From positions 6,014,001 through 6,078,000 of the forward strand of contig OX442316.1 in NCBI GenBank assembly GCA_949358305.1: 64,000 nucleotides of DNA, read 5' to 3'. The position numbers and the translations under genes were made by a program. A model generated the notes under the pieces. The model had not been told where the DNA came from and did no database searches. It saw only the letters and a program-made list of their open reading frames with translations. This document shows, one piece after another, positions 22,315-32,205 of this stretch (positions are counted from its first letter, which is position 1; the number at the start of each line of letters is the position of its first letter). The DNA is from Strigamia acuminata (Eukaryota > Arthropoda > Chilopoda > Geophilomorpha > Linotaeniidae).

Positions 22315-23747
22315 ATGGCGTCTACATGTGCAAATTTTGCTTTCAAACGATGTTTAACGCGATTTATTAAATCCTACAAATTAAATACACTCGTCGCAAG
22401 AAATTATACGGATGGATTTTCAAGACGTGGTAAATTATAGATGTAAAATTTGAATTGTTGACCGTCAAATTCTTTGTTTTAGCGACACTAGCGTACACCG
22501 AACTTGACCCAGCTCCGTATTTCTTCGATGAGAAAGTTCAAAAAATCCTAACAAACATCACCGGACTGGAATTAGAAAAAGTGTACAAACCGAAACAGAT
22601 GATCCCGTCCAATCCAGAATACAAATTCGTAACAACCGAAGAACTTGAAAAAGTATTTTATCCAATTAAAACTTTAAAAAAGTTGAATAAACATCTAAAA
22701 AATGCTAAAAACGTCGTTTCAGATGATTGACAAGGCGAAAAAACGCACGAAACAGAAACTACAAATGCCACCAGTCTTACAAGAACGAAAACCCATCACC
22801 GAAGTCCTTTCCCGAGATCCAGAGTTAAAAGGATTTGAAAATCACACGTTAATCTTCACAGACGTGTCGTACGGACTTTCTGACCGAGTAAAAATAAAAA
22901 ATGAAAAATAAAAATTTATTATTAAAAAAATAATAATATTTTTTTTAAAAAAAAAAAGACTCGGTTCATTGTGGCTCGAGATACAGATGGGACTTTACGC
23001 AAGGCATCGTGGGAAGAACGAGACAGAATGACGCGATTGTTTTTCCCAAAACTTAAATGCAAATTGACAATGCCAAAGATGTTCGAGGATGAACATTTGG
23101 AGGCGGTTTTGAAGAGAAGGGAATATTTATACGTTTTAGACCGGGCGTGCGTACAATTTGAACCCGATGATCCGAATTACATCCGGGTAAATTAAAGTAT
23201 TACCTCGGTTTGTTTGTGTTTTAATTAAATTGAGTTTATAAAGGTGACGACTAAAACGTACGATCATGTGGATTCGACTGCAAGTTTTGACGTGTTGCGT
23301 TCAACGCGACATTTTGGACCCATGGCGTTTTATTTGACGTTTTATAAGAAAAATGATAACTTAATTCTTGATATGATTCAACGCGAATTGTAAATTTATT
23401 TTGCCAATTTCTGTTGTGCCGTTGATGGAGTTTTTGGTTTGTTATTTCCTTTCAGAATTGGCAACGTAACGGAGTTGATTCAGTTGTTTTACATCCTACA
23501 TCCTGAAAATAAGCAATCGACGAATATTGAGCTTTCGAATCAAATTGATTTCATCCAGGTATAAATTGGAAAGAGTTTTTAAATTGATTTAAATTATTTT
23601 AAATTATTTTTTTAGGATTTTGTTAAGCAATTTAGCAATAAATCGGCTTACATAATGGCCGCTTTGCAATCGTACCAGCAACTGCAGCAACAGAGATTAG
23701 AGACGGAGGAAGGAATTAAAATTGCTCATGGATATTCGGACCAATAG
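22315..23747 (+). CDS. MRPS22: Mitochondrial small-subunit ribosomal protein mS22
   Basis: Metazoan-specific component of the mitochondrial 28S subunit. Exons: 22315-22429, 22483-22652, 22723-22887, 22959-23186, 23244-23389, 23456-23558, 23616-23747; 352 aa, phases close, close to human MRPS22 (about 360). The first 35 residues are basic and free of acidic residues, consistent with a mitochondrial presequence. Family landmarks: ITGLELEKVYKPK, LQMPPVLQERKPI, IFTDVSYGLSDR, FIVARDTDGTLRKASWEERDR, AQFEPDDPNYIRV-like VQFEPDDPNYIRV, VLRSTRHFGPMAFYL. The 70-bp second intron starts at GTATTTTATC (22653) and is partly open, which makes an unspliced reading look coding; splicing there restores the family alignment. 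Confidence 0.96.
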
Positions 23748-23899
23748 TTTCCAACTCATAAAAATTCAACACATGTACGAGTTAAAATAAAAATAGAACG
23801 GAAAATAGCTGCTTTTATTTCGATAAAATAATTCTGAAGGACGGGGATTGCCACAGTGGCGTAACGTCCACAAACGAATTTTAAATTTTGAATTTAGAT

Positions 23900-25063
23900 T
23901 CAAATGTTGAGATCGTCGTCAGGATCTTCTTCGTCAAAATCATCGTTTTCGTCGTATTCATAAATTATTTCACATTGACTACTTTTCCTGAAATAATTAT
24001 CGAATAATTATCAAATAAATAAATAAATAAACAAATACAATACTTAGTATAAGGTAAAACTAATTGATCACGAGCCGCTTTCTCTTTATCTTCCAATTCC
24101 AATTTAAATGTTAATCCAGATGTGGGATCCGGCTATAGGAATAAAAATATATAAATTATTGACCACTGATTTACGTTAAAATAAATAAATCACCTTCTGT
24201 TGCATTTCATCTCTCGCTGAAGGTATCACGTGTGGCTTTAGAATTTGAATATCATAATTATTTGAAATTTGGAAATATATTTTCTAAAATAAATCAAGAA
24301 AAATTAATTACCAAATGTTGCAATTGTAATAATTATGTCGTTACCTCTGTCGATGGTTTTCCATTTCTTTTGTGTAAAATATTGCAAGTTATCACCCCAT
24401 TCGTAGCGGGAGATAAAAACAAAATAGTTGAAGCGACATTCTCTAAGCAATCGATGATAAAATCGTTTCTCGAATGGTCATGGAACAAACACAGGAATTT
24501 CAGCTTCTTATCTAAAATTAAAAAGAAAAATGAGCACATTTTAAGATAATAGAAATGCTTAAATATATATTAGAAACAACCTGAATTTGTACAAAATCTT
24601 TGTAAGCGTTTAAAAATGGCGCAGATTTCCGCCATTGACTTCTTGAGCACTAAAGAACTGAGTGAATCGATCGCAATTAAAAATTCCTTTCGGTGATTAG
24701 TTATTAAATGCGCTCGAAAGTGCGCTTCTAAATCAGTGTCGCATGTGACTTGATTTGAAATATTCGTGTCATTTTTCCATCCAGCTGGATCCGTGTAGGC
24801 GTCGTGGTAAATTATTTTATTCTTTTTAGTTGAGGGAATGTAACCGGGTGGATTGTTGTATGTTAATATGTGGATTTCACATTCCCTCTTCAAATGCCCG
24901 TTTACGAATGCACGGAATAAACCGCGGCCTTTTAGATGGGCAAAGTCTGTCAGTAAAAACAAAATAACTTAAAACAAATTGTCAGTTATGAAAATCAGTT
25001 TACAAAACCTTCGATCACAATAAATTGCCAATCTTCTTCACCAGAAATCAAGTTTTTCAACAT
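23900..25063 (-). CDS. ELP5: Elongator complex subunit 5
   Basis: Subunit of the ELP4-5-6 ring of Elongator, needed for wobble-uridine modification of tRNA. Minus-strand exons: 25063-25009, 24946-24581, 24511-24345, 24235-24194, 24132-24044, 23987-23900; 268 aa, phases close. Evidence: N-terminal RecA-like fold with GRGLFRAFVNGHLKRE, IIYHDAYTDPAGW and LIAIDSLSSLVL; then LKLELEDKEKAARDQLVLPY-type region (TFKLELEDKEKAARDQLVLP) and the diagnostic acidic C-terminus EEDPDDDLNI, shared with human ELP5. As in the family, no Walker ATPase motif is seen. It diverges from a THAP-like exon on the other strand with about 190 bp between the ATGs. Confidence 0.92.
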
Positions 25064-25251
25064 ATTTTCGTGACTTTAAATTCCAAACACGCGTTACAGC
25101 AGTGGCGCGAAAGTTCCCGTATGCGATACACAGATACCAGTAACTCTCTCTCACGACAATGGGGAACCGGCGCTTGGGTTCCGATTTTCCCTACCAGAGC
25201 GGCGCAGGTGGGCAAAAAGGACTACAAGGTCACTATTGCAGTGGTAATAAA

Positions 25252-25383
25252 ATGCCACAATTTTTTTGTGTGCCAGGCTGTAACAGCAGGAAAGGTGGCC
25301 ATGGTTTCCCAAATCAACTGGCTAGACTAGAAATAAGAAAGAAATGGATCATTACAATCAAAAAATTCAGTCAAATTGTCTAA
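25252..25383 (+). pseudogene. THAP-domain N-terminal fragment
   Basis: MPQFFCVPGCNSRKGGHGFP...RKKWIITIKK matches the first half of a THAP zinc-binding DNA-binding domain: start methionine, C-x3-C, FP and the KKW helix. The frame stops at 25383 before the second zinc pair, and I see no continuation (CSxHF) in the next kilobase. It may be a first exon with distant partners, a decayed gene, or debris from a THAP-type transposase. Call: fragment. Confidence 0.5.
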
Positions 25384-26840
25384 ATAAGCCAAAGTTGTAC
25401 CAACCAGGCAACCAACTAAAAATGAAGTTGTTTGCAGTCTTCATTTCACAAAAGCCATACTGGGTACTGATTGAATGAATGTTTGAAAGGTTAAAGAATA
25501 AGGAAAATATAAAAATAAGAAAAAATAAAAATTTAAAAAAATTTAAAAAAAATTTTAAGAAATTAAAAAAATTAAAAAAATTTAAAATTAAAAAAATTAA
25601 AAAATTAAAAAGTGAGTTTTTACCTAATAAGTTAGACTGTTCTTGGTTCTTGAGTGAATGCTTAGGTAACTTGGTACAGAGTGACAATATTTTATTGAAA
25701 TGGGATTTATGTAGCAAGTAGGGGAAGGGTTTTGGTCATGTGACCATATCAGGATATTGGACATTTCAATTTCTTCTTCTGAACACCTGTTCCCTCTTTT
25801 TCTAACAATATCTACATAGATAGCAAGATGGCATAGGTGGCAAGCGTTTCTTTATTCCAACATAAAATCATAGAAATTAATAAAATAATAATAAAAATTA
25901 TAATAATAATATTGATGAAAAATATTTTTTTTATGTAAAATAATCTAATTTTTGCTGTATTTAGAATTTATTTTCTTTTTTATTATCACGTTTGATCTAT
26001 TTTTAAGTTTGTGGATTTATTTTATCCATTTTTTTATTTTTTTAATAACAAAATCAACACACAGGTGCAAAGTTTTTTATTTATTTATTTATTTTTCTTT
26101 TATGTTGCACAAGCCAAAAATGATTTTTGTTGAAAATTTTATACATCAGTTCCTAAATTCCTATCATTTACTTATTTATTTAACCAAGATTAAATAAACT
26201 AACTTAAATCAACAGTAGTGAGTACCAGTGCAACACTGTGGAAGGCCTTTTTGCCCACTAGCGCCACCCCAAGTGGTGGCGGTTGTATGAACATCCGCTG
26301 GTTCCCCATTGCACAAACTATGCAGATAAATAAAAGCTGTACTAGAAAAGAAGGAATATTTTTTTTTTGGAAATCCAACTTTCGCCGTGAAAAATCAATA
26401 TTTTCAATGCGGTAACCGCAACGAAGCGATTTTTAAAGCGATTCATGGCCGCCCCTCTCTATTCACTCGAATAAAACTCGAATAAAATTTTAAAAATTTC
26501 CAAACAAAGTGTTTTGAAGCCATCATTCAATTTTTAAAAAAAACCTTTTTATTTTTAAAGGCTTTTATTTAACTTGACTTGAACGTTTATGTGTTTCAAC
26601 TTCTGGTTTGTGTAATTTCCAAAAAATCAATTAAGCATAACAAAAAATTAAAATTTGGGCTTCGCGGTACTACAGAACGGATCATTCCACACTTTTTTTT
26701 TAAAAAAAAAGAAGATTCATTTTTAAGCGCTGTGTGTTTTAGGCATTTTAGCTAATCCACAGATTTGACAAGTTTTCGATTGACAACACGCATTTTTTTA
26801 TATTAATTCATTGAATTTTTCACGATTAATACCTTATTCA
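25384..26840. other. AT-rich gene-free stretch with A/T homopolymer and TTTA runs
   Basis: Positions 25500-25615 are long runs of A broken by TT (aaaatttaaaaa), giving a spurious Lys-rich frame. From 25850 to 26200 the DNA is almost pure A/T. Around 26220-26330 it is more balanced but has no supported gene. Confidence 0.5.
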
Positions 26841-26935
26841 GTATAAATATTGCAACAATCCAATATCGCACACGCATTCGCAAGAAGGGATAATCGCACA
26901 GGCCTATTTCTTGACCATTTAATATTTGTAACATC

Positions 26936-27308
26936 ATGTTCCTCCATTTCTTTGAAGATTTCAGAGCTTATTCAAGCTTACTGCATTTGGAAGCTTTGCA
27001 GTCAAATCCTATCGTTCTCACATCTGTCCATCTACTGACCAATTGGAATCACGCACCATCGACTAACTCGCACAACCACGAACTAGAAGCGCTATTGCGT
27101 GAGTGCAAATTAGCCACTAATTAATCTTTGACACTGGATGTTTTGTTTTCGGTCAACAGATACGTAAGTGAGCAGGAAAAAGCAGGTAGCTCGCACCAGG
27201 TGGTTCGTGGCTTACACCCTCATTCGAAATCCAAGTCTGATCGGGTTCCGAGGAGTAAACAACGCATTGTCCGTTTTGGAAGTTTTAAACCAACCCGTGA
27301 AAAATGAA
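26936..27308 (+). other. Possible small two-exon gene, low support
   Basis: A TATA-like 'gtataaat' lies near 26840, the first ATG after it is 26936, a strong donor (ttgc|gtgagt) is at 27099, a pyrimidine-rich acceptor (ggtcaacag) ends at 27159, and an AATAAA is near 27649. The first exon would encode about 54 aa (MFLHFFEDFRAYSSLLHLEA...). Splicing at 27159 gives an early stop. A different acceptor at 27168 would instead give an exon ending ...RTRWFVAYTLIRNPSLIGFR..., which looks protein-like but has a poor acceptor. Neither product is recognised. Confidence 0.3.
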
Positions 27309-28009
27309 CGAGAAACAAACGTGTAATTCGACTCGCTCGATTGCCTTTTGCTTCTATTCGTTCAGCCATCTCCACTGATGCCATGATCAAAAGTCAATAT
27401 TCTAAGTTATGCGAATTTTCGTATAGCTTCTGACAAGATGTAGAACTATTTGTTTTGTACAGCTGTTCGAACGGTTTATGGACTATATATTATGTATATT
27501 TTTAACGTCATAAGGAGAAACCAAAGATGCTCGTAGTTTCTGTATTAATGTTTGTTAACGTCCGCACTGTAGCGCCATGAAAATACGGTAATTTGTAAAT
27601 GTCATGTAGTAAGAAACATGGAATCACGTTTGGATTTGTGACATGTAAATAAAATATTAATATGTTGTCAGTATTGTGTCATGTATAAACAAAAAAGATG
27701 AAATAAATCGTGGTAAACGGGAGTAGAAAAGTGGCAGATTGCGGTTTGTTTGGTGAGATAAACAAAACAGAGCCTGGAAGCTGTTTAAAGACTAAAGAGC
27801 TGCCAAGACCTGCAACGAGTGACATGCAATGCAGCGAAGAAAATTGGGTAGCTTGAAACGAGCACCCTGATGAGAGACAGAGCCAGAGCCAGGAAAAGGG
27901 CATCTGGCCTGGCGGCAGACAAGTGTTGGATAAGGTCACTGACATGCGCAGTAGTGGCTCGTAGTCGTAATAATAATATAAAGGAAATAATATTCTAACT
28001 TAGCCTCGA

Positions 28010-28400
28010 AGTAGGTCACGCACATGCGCCGTAAGAACCAGACTGCAGAAGAGCAATACGACACGATGTCTCCAACTCCAACCATTGGCCTGTATATTTA
28101 GATTTAATCTTCAGCCATCCAATCGTTTCGAGGTAGGAAGTTGAGTTAGTTTATCTTAAATTATTTTTAAGATTGTAAATGTTTCAGAATAGTTTAAAAA
28201 CAGCGGAATAATTTAACGAATTTTGACATATTTCGTTTTTTTTTTGAACAGAAGGCCCACGCTGAAATCAATCTCGCCACCATTGTTAACAACTCAATCC
28301 GAAGCATACGCCTTGATGGAAAATAAGGTTTCCTGACAACCTGGGCTTCAAAACATCCTTTGGTAAGTACTCTTTTCAAATTTAACAACATTTTAGGAAA
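28010..28400 (+). repeat. Exon-pair repeat unit, copy 1
   Basis: Begins with 'cacgcacatgcgccgtaaga', has a TATA-like 'tgtatatttagatttaatct', a donor-like gag|gtagga, then 'tttgaacag|aaggcccacgctgaaatc' and a second donor (tttg|gtaagt) near 28363. Copies at 28490, 33900 and partly 34600 share this order, so it looks like a duplicated promoter plus two small exons. No open frame is kept. Confidence 0.6.
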
Positions 28401-28489
28401 TGATTTAAGAAATCAGTAATATTTTTAATGTTTATAAAAGGCATTGTAAAAAATGGTTGAATTCAAACAATTTGAATTGGGGTTTGAAT

Positions 28490-28870
28490 TGGGAGAAATC
28501 CACGCACATGCGCAGTAAGAATCAGATTGCATTGTGGGAAGGAGGACAGTATGTGTTCTGACGCGATGTATACGACAGCAGCAACCATTGGCCCGCACAT
28601 TTAGAATGAATCTTCAGCCATCCAATCGTTTCGAGGTGGGAATTTGAGTTAGTTTAGCTTAAATTATTTTTAAGATTGTAAATGTTTCAGAATAGTTTAA
28701 AAACTGCGGAATAATTTAACGAATTTTGACATATTTCGTTTTTTTTTTTTGAACAGAAGGCCCACGCTGAAATCGAATCTCGCCGCCATTATTAACAACT
28801 CGATTCGGAGCCATCCACTCCGCCTTGATGAGAAATCAGATTTTCTGAGCTTCAAATTATACTTGGGTAA
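28490..28870 (+). repeat. Exon-pair repeat unit, copy 2
   Basis: About 80-90% like copy 1 by eye: 'cacgcacatgcgcagtaaga', 'cagcaaccattgg', 'cttcagccatccaatcgttt', a T-run, 'gaacag|aaggcccacgctgaa' and a weaker donor-like 'cttg|ggtaaataa'. It is directly followed by the transposon at 28906. Confidence 0.6.
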
Positions 28871-28905
28871 ATAAATTTTGGCTCAGATATTACTTATGAA
28901 TAATA

Positions 28906-29983
28906 GAGGTTTTGCGATTGGACTTTTTTCAAACTTATAACTTATAACTTATAACTTATAAGTAAAAAGTATAAGTTATACGTTTGAAAAATTGAAAAAT
29001 GAACGTATAGATTTGAACTATACGTTGCCCTATACGTTGCCCTATACGTGCAGTACGTATAGGGCGCGCATGCGCATTGGTCAATAATTGGCCAAAACAA
29101 GGCGCCATTTTTTTTAGCGATAGATCGCCTCGTGTGTGGCCTCGTCAAAGCGATGTTTGGACGCATTATTGCGATTGAATGTGGCCGAACATCGCCCGCA
29201 TTCGATCACACAAATGCGGGCGATGTTCGGCTGCATTCGATCGCTCAAATGCGACTGAACATCGTCCGTATTTGTGCAATCGAATGCGGCCGAACATCGC
29301 CCGCATTTGTACGGTCGAATGCGGGCGATGTTCGACCGCATTCGATCGCTCAAATGCGACTGAACATCGCCCGTATTTGTGCAATCGAATGTGGCCGAAC
29401 ATCGCCCGCATTTGTGCAATCGAATGCGGCCGAACATCGCCCGCATTTGTACGGTCGAATGCGGGCGATGTTCGACCGCATTCGATCGCTCAAATGCGAC
29501 TGAACATCGCCCGTATTTGTGCAATCGAATGCGGCCGAACATCGCCCGCATTTGTGCAATCGAATGCGGCCGAACATCGCCCGCATTTGTGCAATCGAAT
29601 GCGGCCGAACATCGCCCGCATTTGTACGGTCGAAGGCGGGCGATGTTCGGCCGCATTCAATCGCACAAATGCGGCTAAACAAAGCTTTGACGAGGCGTGC
29701 AGGGAGGTAGAAAAAACACACAAACACACACACAATAATTTTCATAAGAAATAAAAATAAATAAATGAATAAATAAAAGAAAAGAAAAGGTATAAAAATT
29801 TAAGAACACTTTAACAGATATCACTTTTAGTTTTTATATGTAAAAGTTATATGTTCCAAAAAAGTTCAATCGCAAAATGAATGAACTTATAACGTATAAC
29901 TTATAACTTATAACTTATAGGTCATAAATCTATAAGTTATAAGTTATAAGTTATACTTATAAAAAGTGAAATCGCAAAACCTC
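28906..29983. mobile_element. Non-autonomous DNA transposon with internal CpG-rich satellite
   Basis: Terminal inverted repeats 'gaggttttgcgatt' (28906) and 'aatcgcaaaacctc' (ends 29983), flanked by TAATA on both sides (28901-28905 and 29984-29988). The paralogous empty site near 31458 reads 'gaataataaatttt', confirming the insertion. Subterminal arrays of 'cttataa' words face each other, an inner inverted pair 'gcctcgtcaaagc'/'gctttgacgaggc' follows, and the core is a 35-bp tandem repeat. No transposase frame is present. Superfamily is not assigned; the duplication length could also be read as 3 bp. Confidence 0.85.
29150..29680. repeat. 35-bp CpG-rich tandem/inverted repeat inside the transposon
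   Basis: Units of the type 'aatgcggccgaacatcgccc' plus 'gcatttgtgcaatcg' repeat about 15 times, some in inverted orientation. Each unit has 4-6 CpG in an AT-rich genome. All frames stay open on both strands because the period and palindromic words avoid stops; I do not treat these frames as genes. Confidence 0.85.
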
Positions 29984-30021
29984 TAATAAATTTTCAAAAG
30001 AAATTTATTTTTTCCCTACTA

Positions 30022-30341
30022 CAGTTCGTGCACGGTATCTTGATGCTAAATTCGTACGCGGCATACTGCGCAGACGATTTTCTATTTCCAGTTATATTGC
30101 AGTATTAAGCCTAATATTAGGCCTAATGATGCGAAAACAAGGTAAATAAACAAAAATATTTTGGTACTAAGTTGTAAATTACTTTTAAATATGAGTTTAT
30201 TGTTTTTATTTACTTTATTTTAGCATTATTAGGCCTAATATTAGGCTTAATACTGCTAAATAACTTCTGGAATTAGAAAATCGTCTGCGCAGAATGGGAT
30301 GCGCAGTACGAATTTAGCATCAAGATACTGTGCGCGAACTA
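30022..30341. mobile_element. Foldback MITE, TA target site (copy 2)
   Basis: The same family as 14679-15009: 'cagttcgtgcacggtatctt' at the left, 'caagatactgtgcgcgaact' at the right, and inner arms with 'gcctaatattaggcctaat'. TA flanks both ends. About 320 bp, no coding capacity. Confidence 0.85.
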
Positions 30342-30343
30342 TA

Positions 30344-30870
30344 GTTTAATGTGGTGTCCTCCCGTTTATAATAAATTTTTTCGATTTTTTTCTTTCGACT
30401 TTAATCATTTTGTCATGTTTTTGAGCATTCTTACACTGTTTGAACCCGATATAGCACGATTTTATTTTACACTGTTTGAACTTGGTATAACACGATTTTT
30501 ATTCAGTTCATACGTTTTTATAATAATTTATTAAAAAATTCTTGAAAAGTATTGAAATACCTTTAACAATAGTTTCACATTATTTTAAAGTAAATTTTTT
30601 CAAAGTTAAACCAAAAAAAAAAATATTAAAAGTAAAAACATCATATGCGTATTTGTTAATTTGTGATGCAGTGAAGCATCTAGTGTTAACTGACAACGTA
30701 AAAAGTTTAAAAACGCGTGTTATTGAGGTTAAACAGTTGTAAAAGCACGAAAAAAATTAAAAAATTGATTTTTTGAAAACTTTTATTCACCTACAAGTAA
30801 AACCTCCAGCCAGATTAGAATTGCAAGAACAATTTGGAATTTTATATGAATAATGGGGGAGAAAAGTAAA
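30344..30870. repeat. Duplicated ~500-bp segment, copy 1
   Basis: Shares with 31500-32205 the ordered words 'gtcctcccgttt', 'tgtttgaacccgatat', 'gaaatacctttaacaatag', 'aaaaacatcatatg' and 'agccagattagaattgcaag'. No gene is seen. This copy lacks both the 155-bp MITE and the 21-bp satellite found in copy 2, so it is the empty reference for both. Confidence 0.7.
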
Positions 30871-30975
30871 AATAAGAAAAATATTAATAAAAATATATAT
30901 TTTCCTTTGAAAATTTATTATTTTAAATATTTTTGTGTAAATTATGTATTTAATTTGCTTTCCTCTTTATTTCAG

Positions 30976-31066
30976 ATTAAATATCAGCCGCAATAATGAC
31001 ACCACAATTGGCCTTCGTCGACATCATGTTCGAGTTCGACGAGAAAATGCACAAACATACACTTGT
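30976..31066 (+). other. Exon-like segment in the repeat region
   Basis: It is bounded by an acceptor (tttatttcag ending at 30975) and a consensus donor (ttgt|gtaagt at 31067). It contains an ATG at 30996 followed by MTPQLAFVDIMFEFDEKMHK and a stop just past the donor. Base composition is more balanced than its surroundings. No family is recognised. Confidence 0.3.
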
Positions 31067-31499
31067 GTAAGTAAATCTTAAAAAATTCATTATTTACAAC
31101 TTAATCACTTTATAAATCGAGATAAATTCCGTCTCAAATTCAATACGAATTAAGATATGCTGGTTGAATATTAAAATTTTAAAAGAGATTTATTTTTTCT
31201 ACAAGCTTATTGTAAAGATTTGAGGCGCCCCTTCTTTATGTAATGATCCTGCACGGCGATACTTGGTTGGAAGGACTGTAGAAAGATTTTAAAACGTGTG
31301 TTATTTAGGTTTTTAGGAAATAATTTAATGAATTTCGGTATTTTTAATTTTTACGAAACTTGCTGAATTTGAACGAGTCTGTTCGTGAGCACATATACTT
31401 GGGTTAATAAATTTTGCCTCAAATTAGATGTGAATATGAATATGAATATGAATATTAAATATGAATAATAAATTTTCAAAAGAAATTTATTTTTTCCAA

Positions 31500-32205
31500 C
31501 TGGTTTAACGTAGTGTCCTCCCGTTTTTAATACGTCTTACAGTTTTATCGATTTTTTTTTCGATTTTAATCAATTTGTTATGTTTTTGCGCATTATACTG
31601 TTTGAACCCGATGTAGCACGATTTTACACGCTTTGAACCCGATTTTAGACGTTTTTGCATTATTCTATCCGAATTTTACATGAGTTCACACGTTTTTATA
31701 ATAAGTTATTAAAAATATTTTGTAAAGTTTTGAAATACCGTACTGCCTCATTTAAACGCCCTGGCGTTTAATTTTTTTTTGGGCCGACCTTCTCTCGGCG
31801 GGGCGGCGCGCGGGGCAATAAATGCAGCCGAAGCCCCGGCGTTTATTCGGGCCCGGCGTTAGAATGAACCGGGCGTTTAAATGAGGCAGTACGATACCTT
31901 TAACAATAGTTGCACATTATTTTAAAGTAAACTTTTTCAAAGTTAAACCAAAAAAAATATTAAAAGTAAAAACATCATATGCTGTGAAGCATCTATAGTA
32001 GTTTTAACTGACAACTGTCGTCTGACAACGTAAAACGTGTATTATCGGGGTTAAACAGTGTTAAATCGTGTAATAATAGGGCTCAGTCTGTGTAGAAATC
32101 ATTCAATATCAGGTTTAATCGGCGTAAAAACACGAAAAAATGATTAAAATCGAAAAAAATTGAAATATCGATACTGAAACTCACAGCCAGATTAGAATTG
32201 CAAGA
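31500..32205. repeat. Duplicated segment, copy 2 (with MITE insertion)
   Basis: Homologous to 30344-30870. It is interrupted by the 155-bp element at 31739-31893 and runs directly into the 21-bp satellite at 32205, at the point where copy 1 reads 'caagaacaatttggaatttt'. Confidence 0.7.
31739..31893. mobile_element. GC-rich MITE with 4-bp target duplication
   Basis: Terminal inverted repeats 'cgtactgcctcatttaaacg' and 'cgtttaaatgaggcagtacg', flanked by ATAC on each side (31735-31738 and 31894-31897). The homologous sequence at about 30556 reads 'gaaatacctttaac' with a single ATAC, proving the insertion. The interior is unusually GC-rich ('ggcggggcggcgcgcggggc'). Confidence 0.9.

Noticed and set aside
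22653..22730. Continuation of the MRPS22 exon through VFYPIKTLKKLNKHLKNA
   Set aside because: Removing a GT-AG intron here restores the conserved LQMPPVLQER alignment in frame; the unspliced reading ends in a stop.
25479..25721. Lys/Phe-rich frame KKFKKNFKKLKKLKK
   Set aside because: Simple A/T repeat translated; no other coding evidence.
29114..29754. Overlapping frames of 80-190 codons (e.g. RMRPNIARICAIECGRTSPA)
   Set aside because: Products of the CpG-rich 35-bp repeat inside a transposon; open on both strands.
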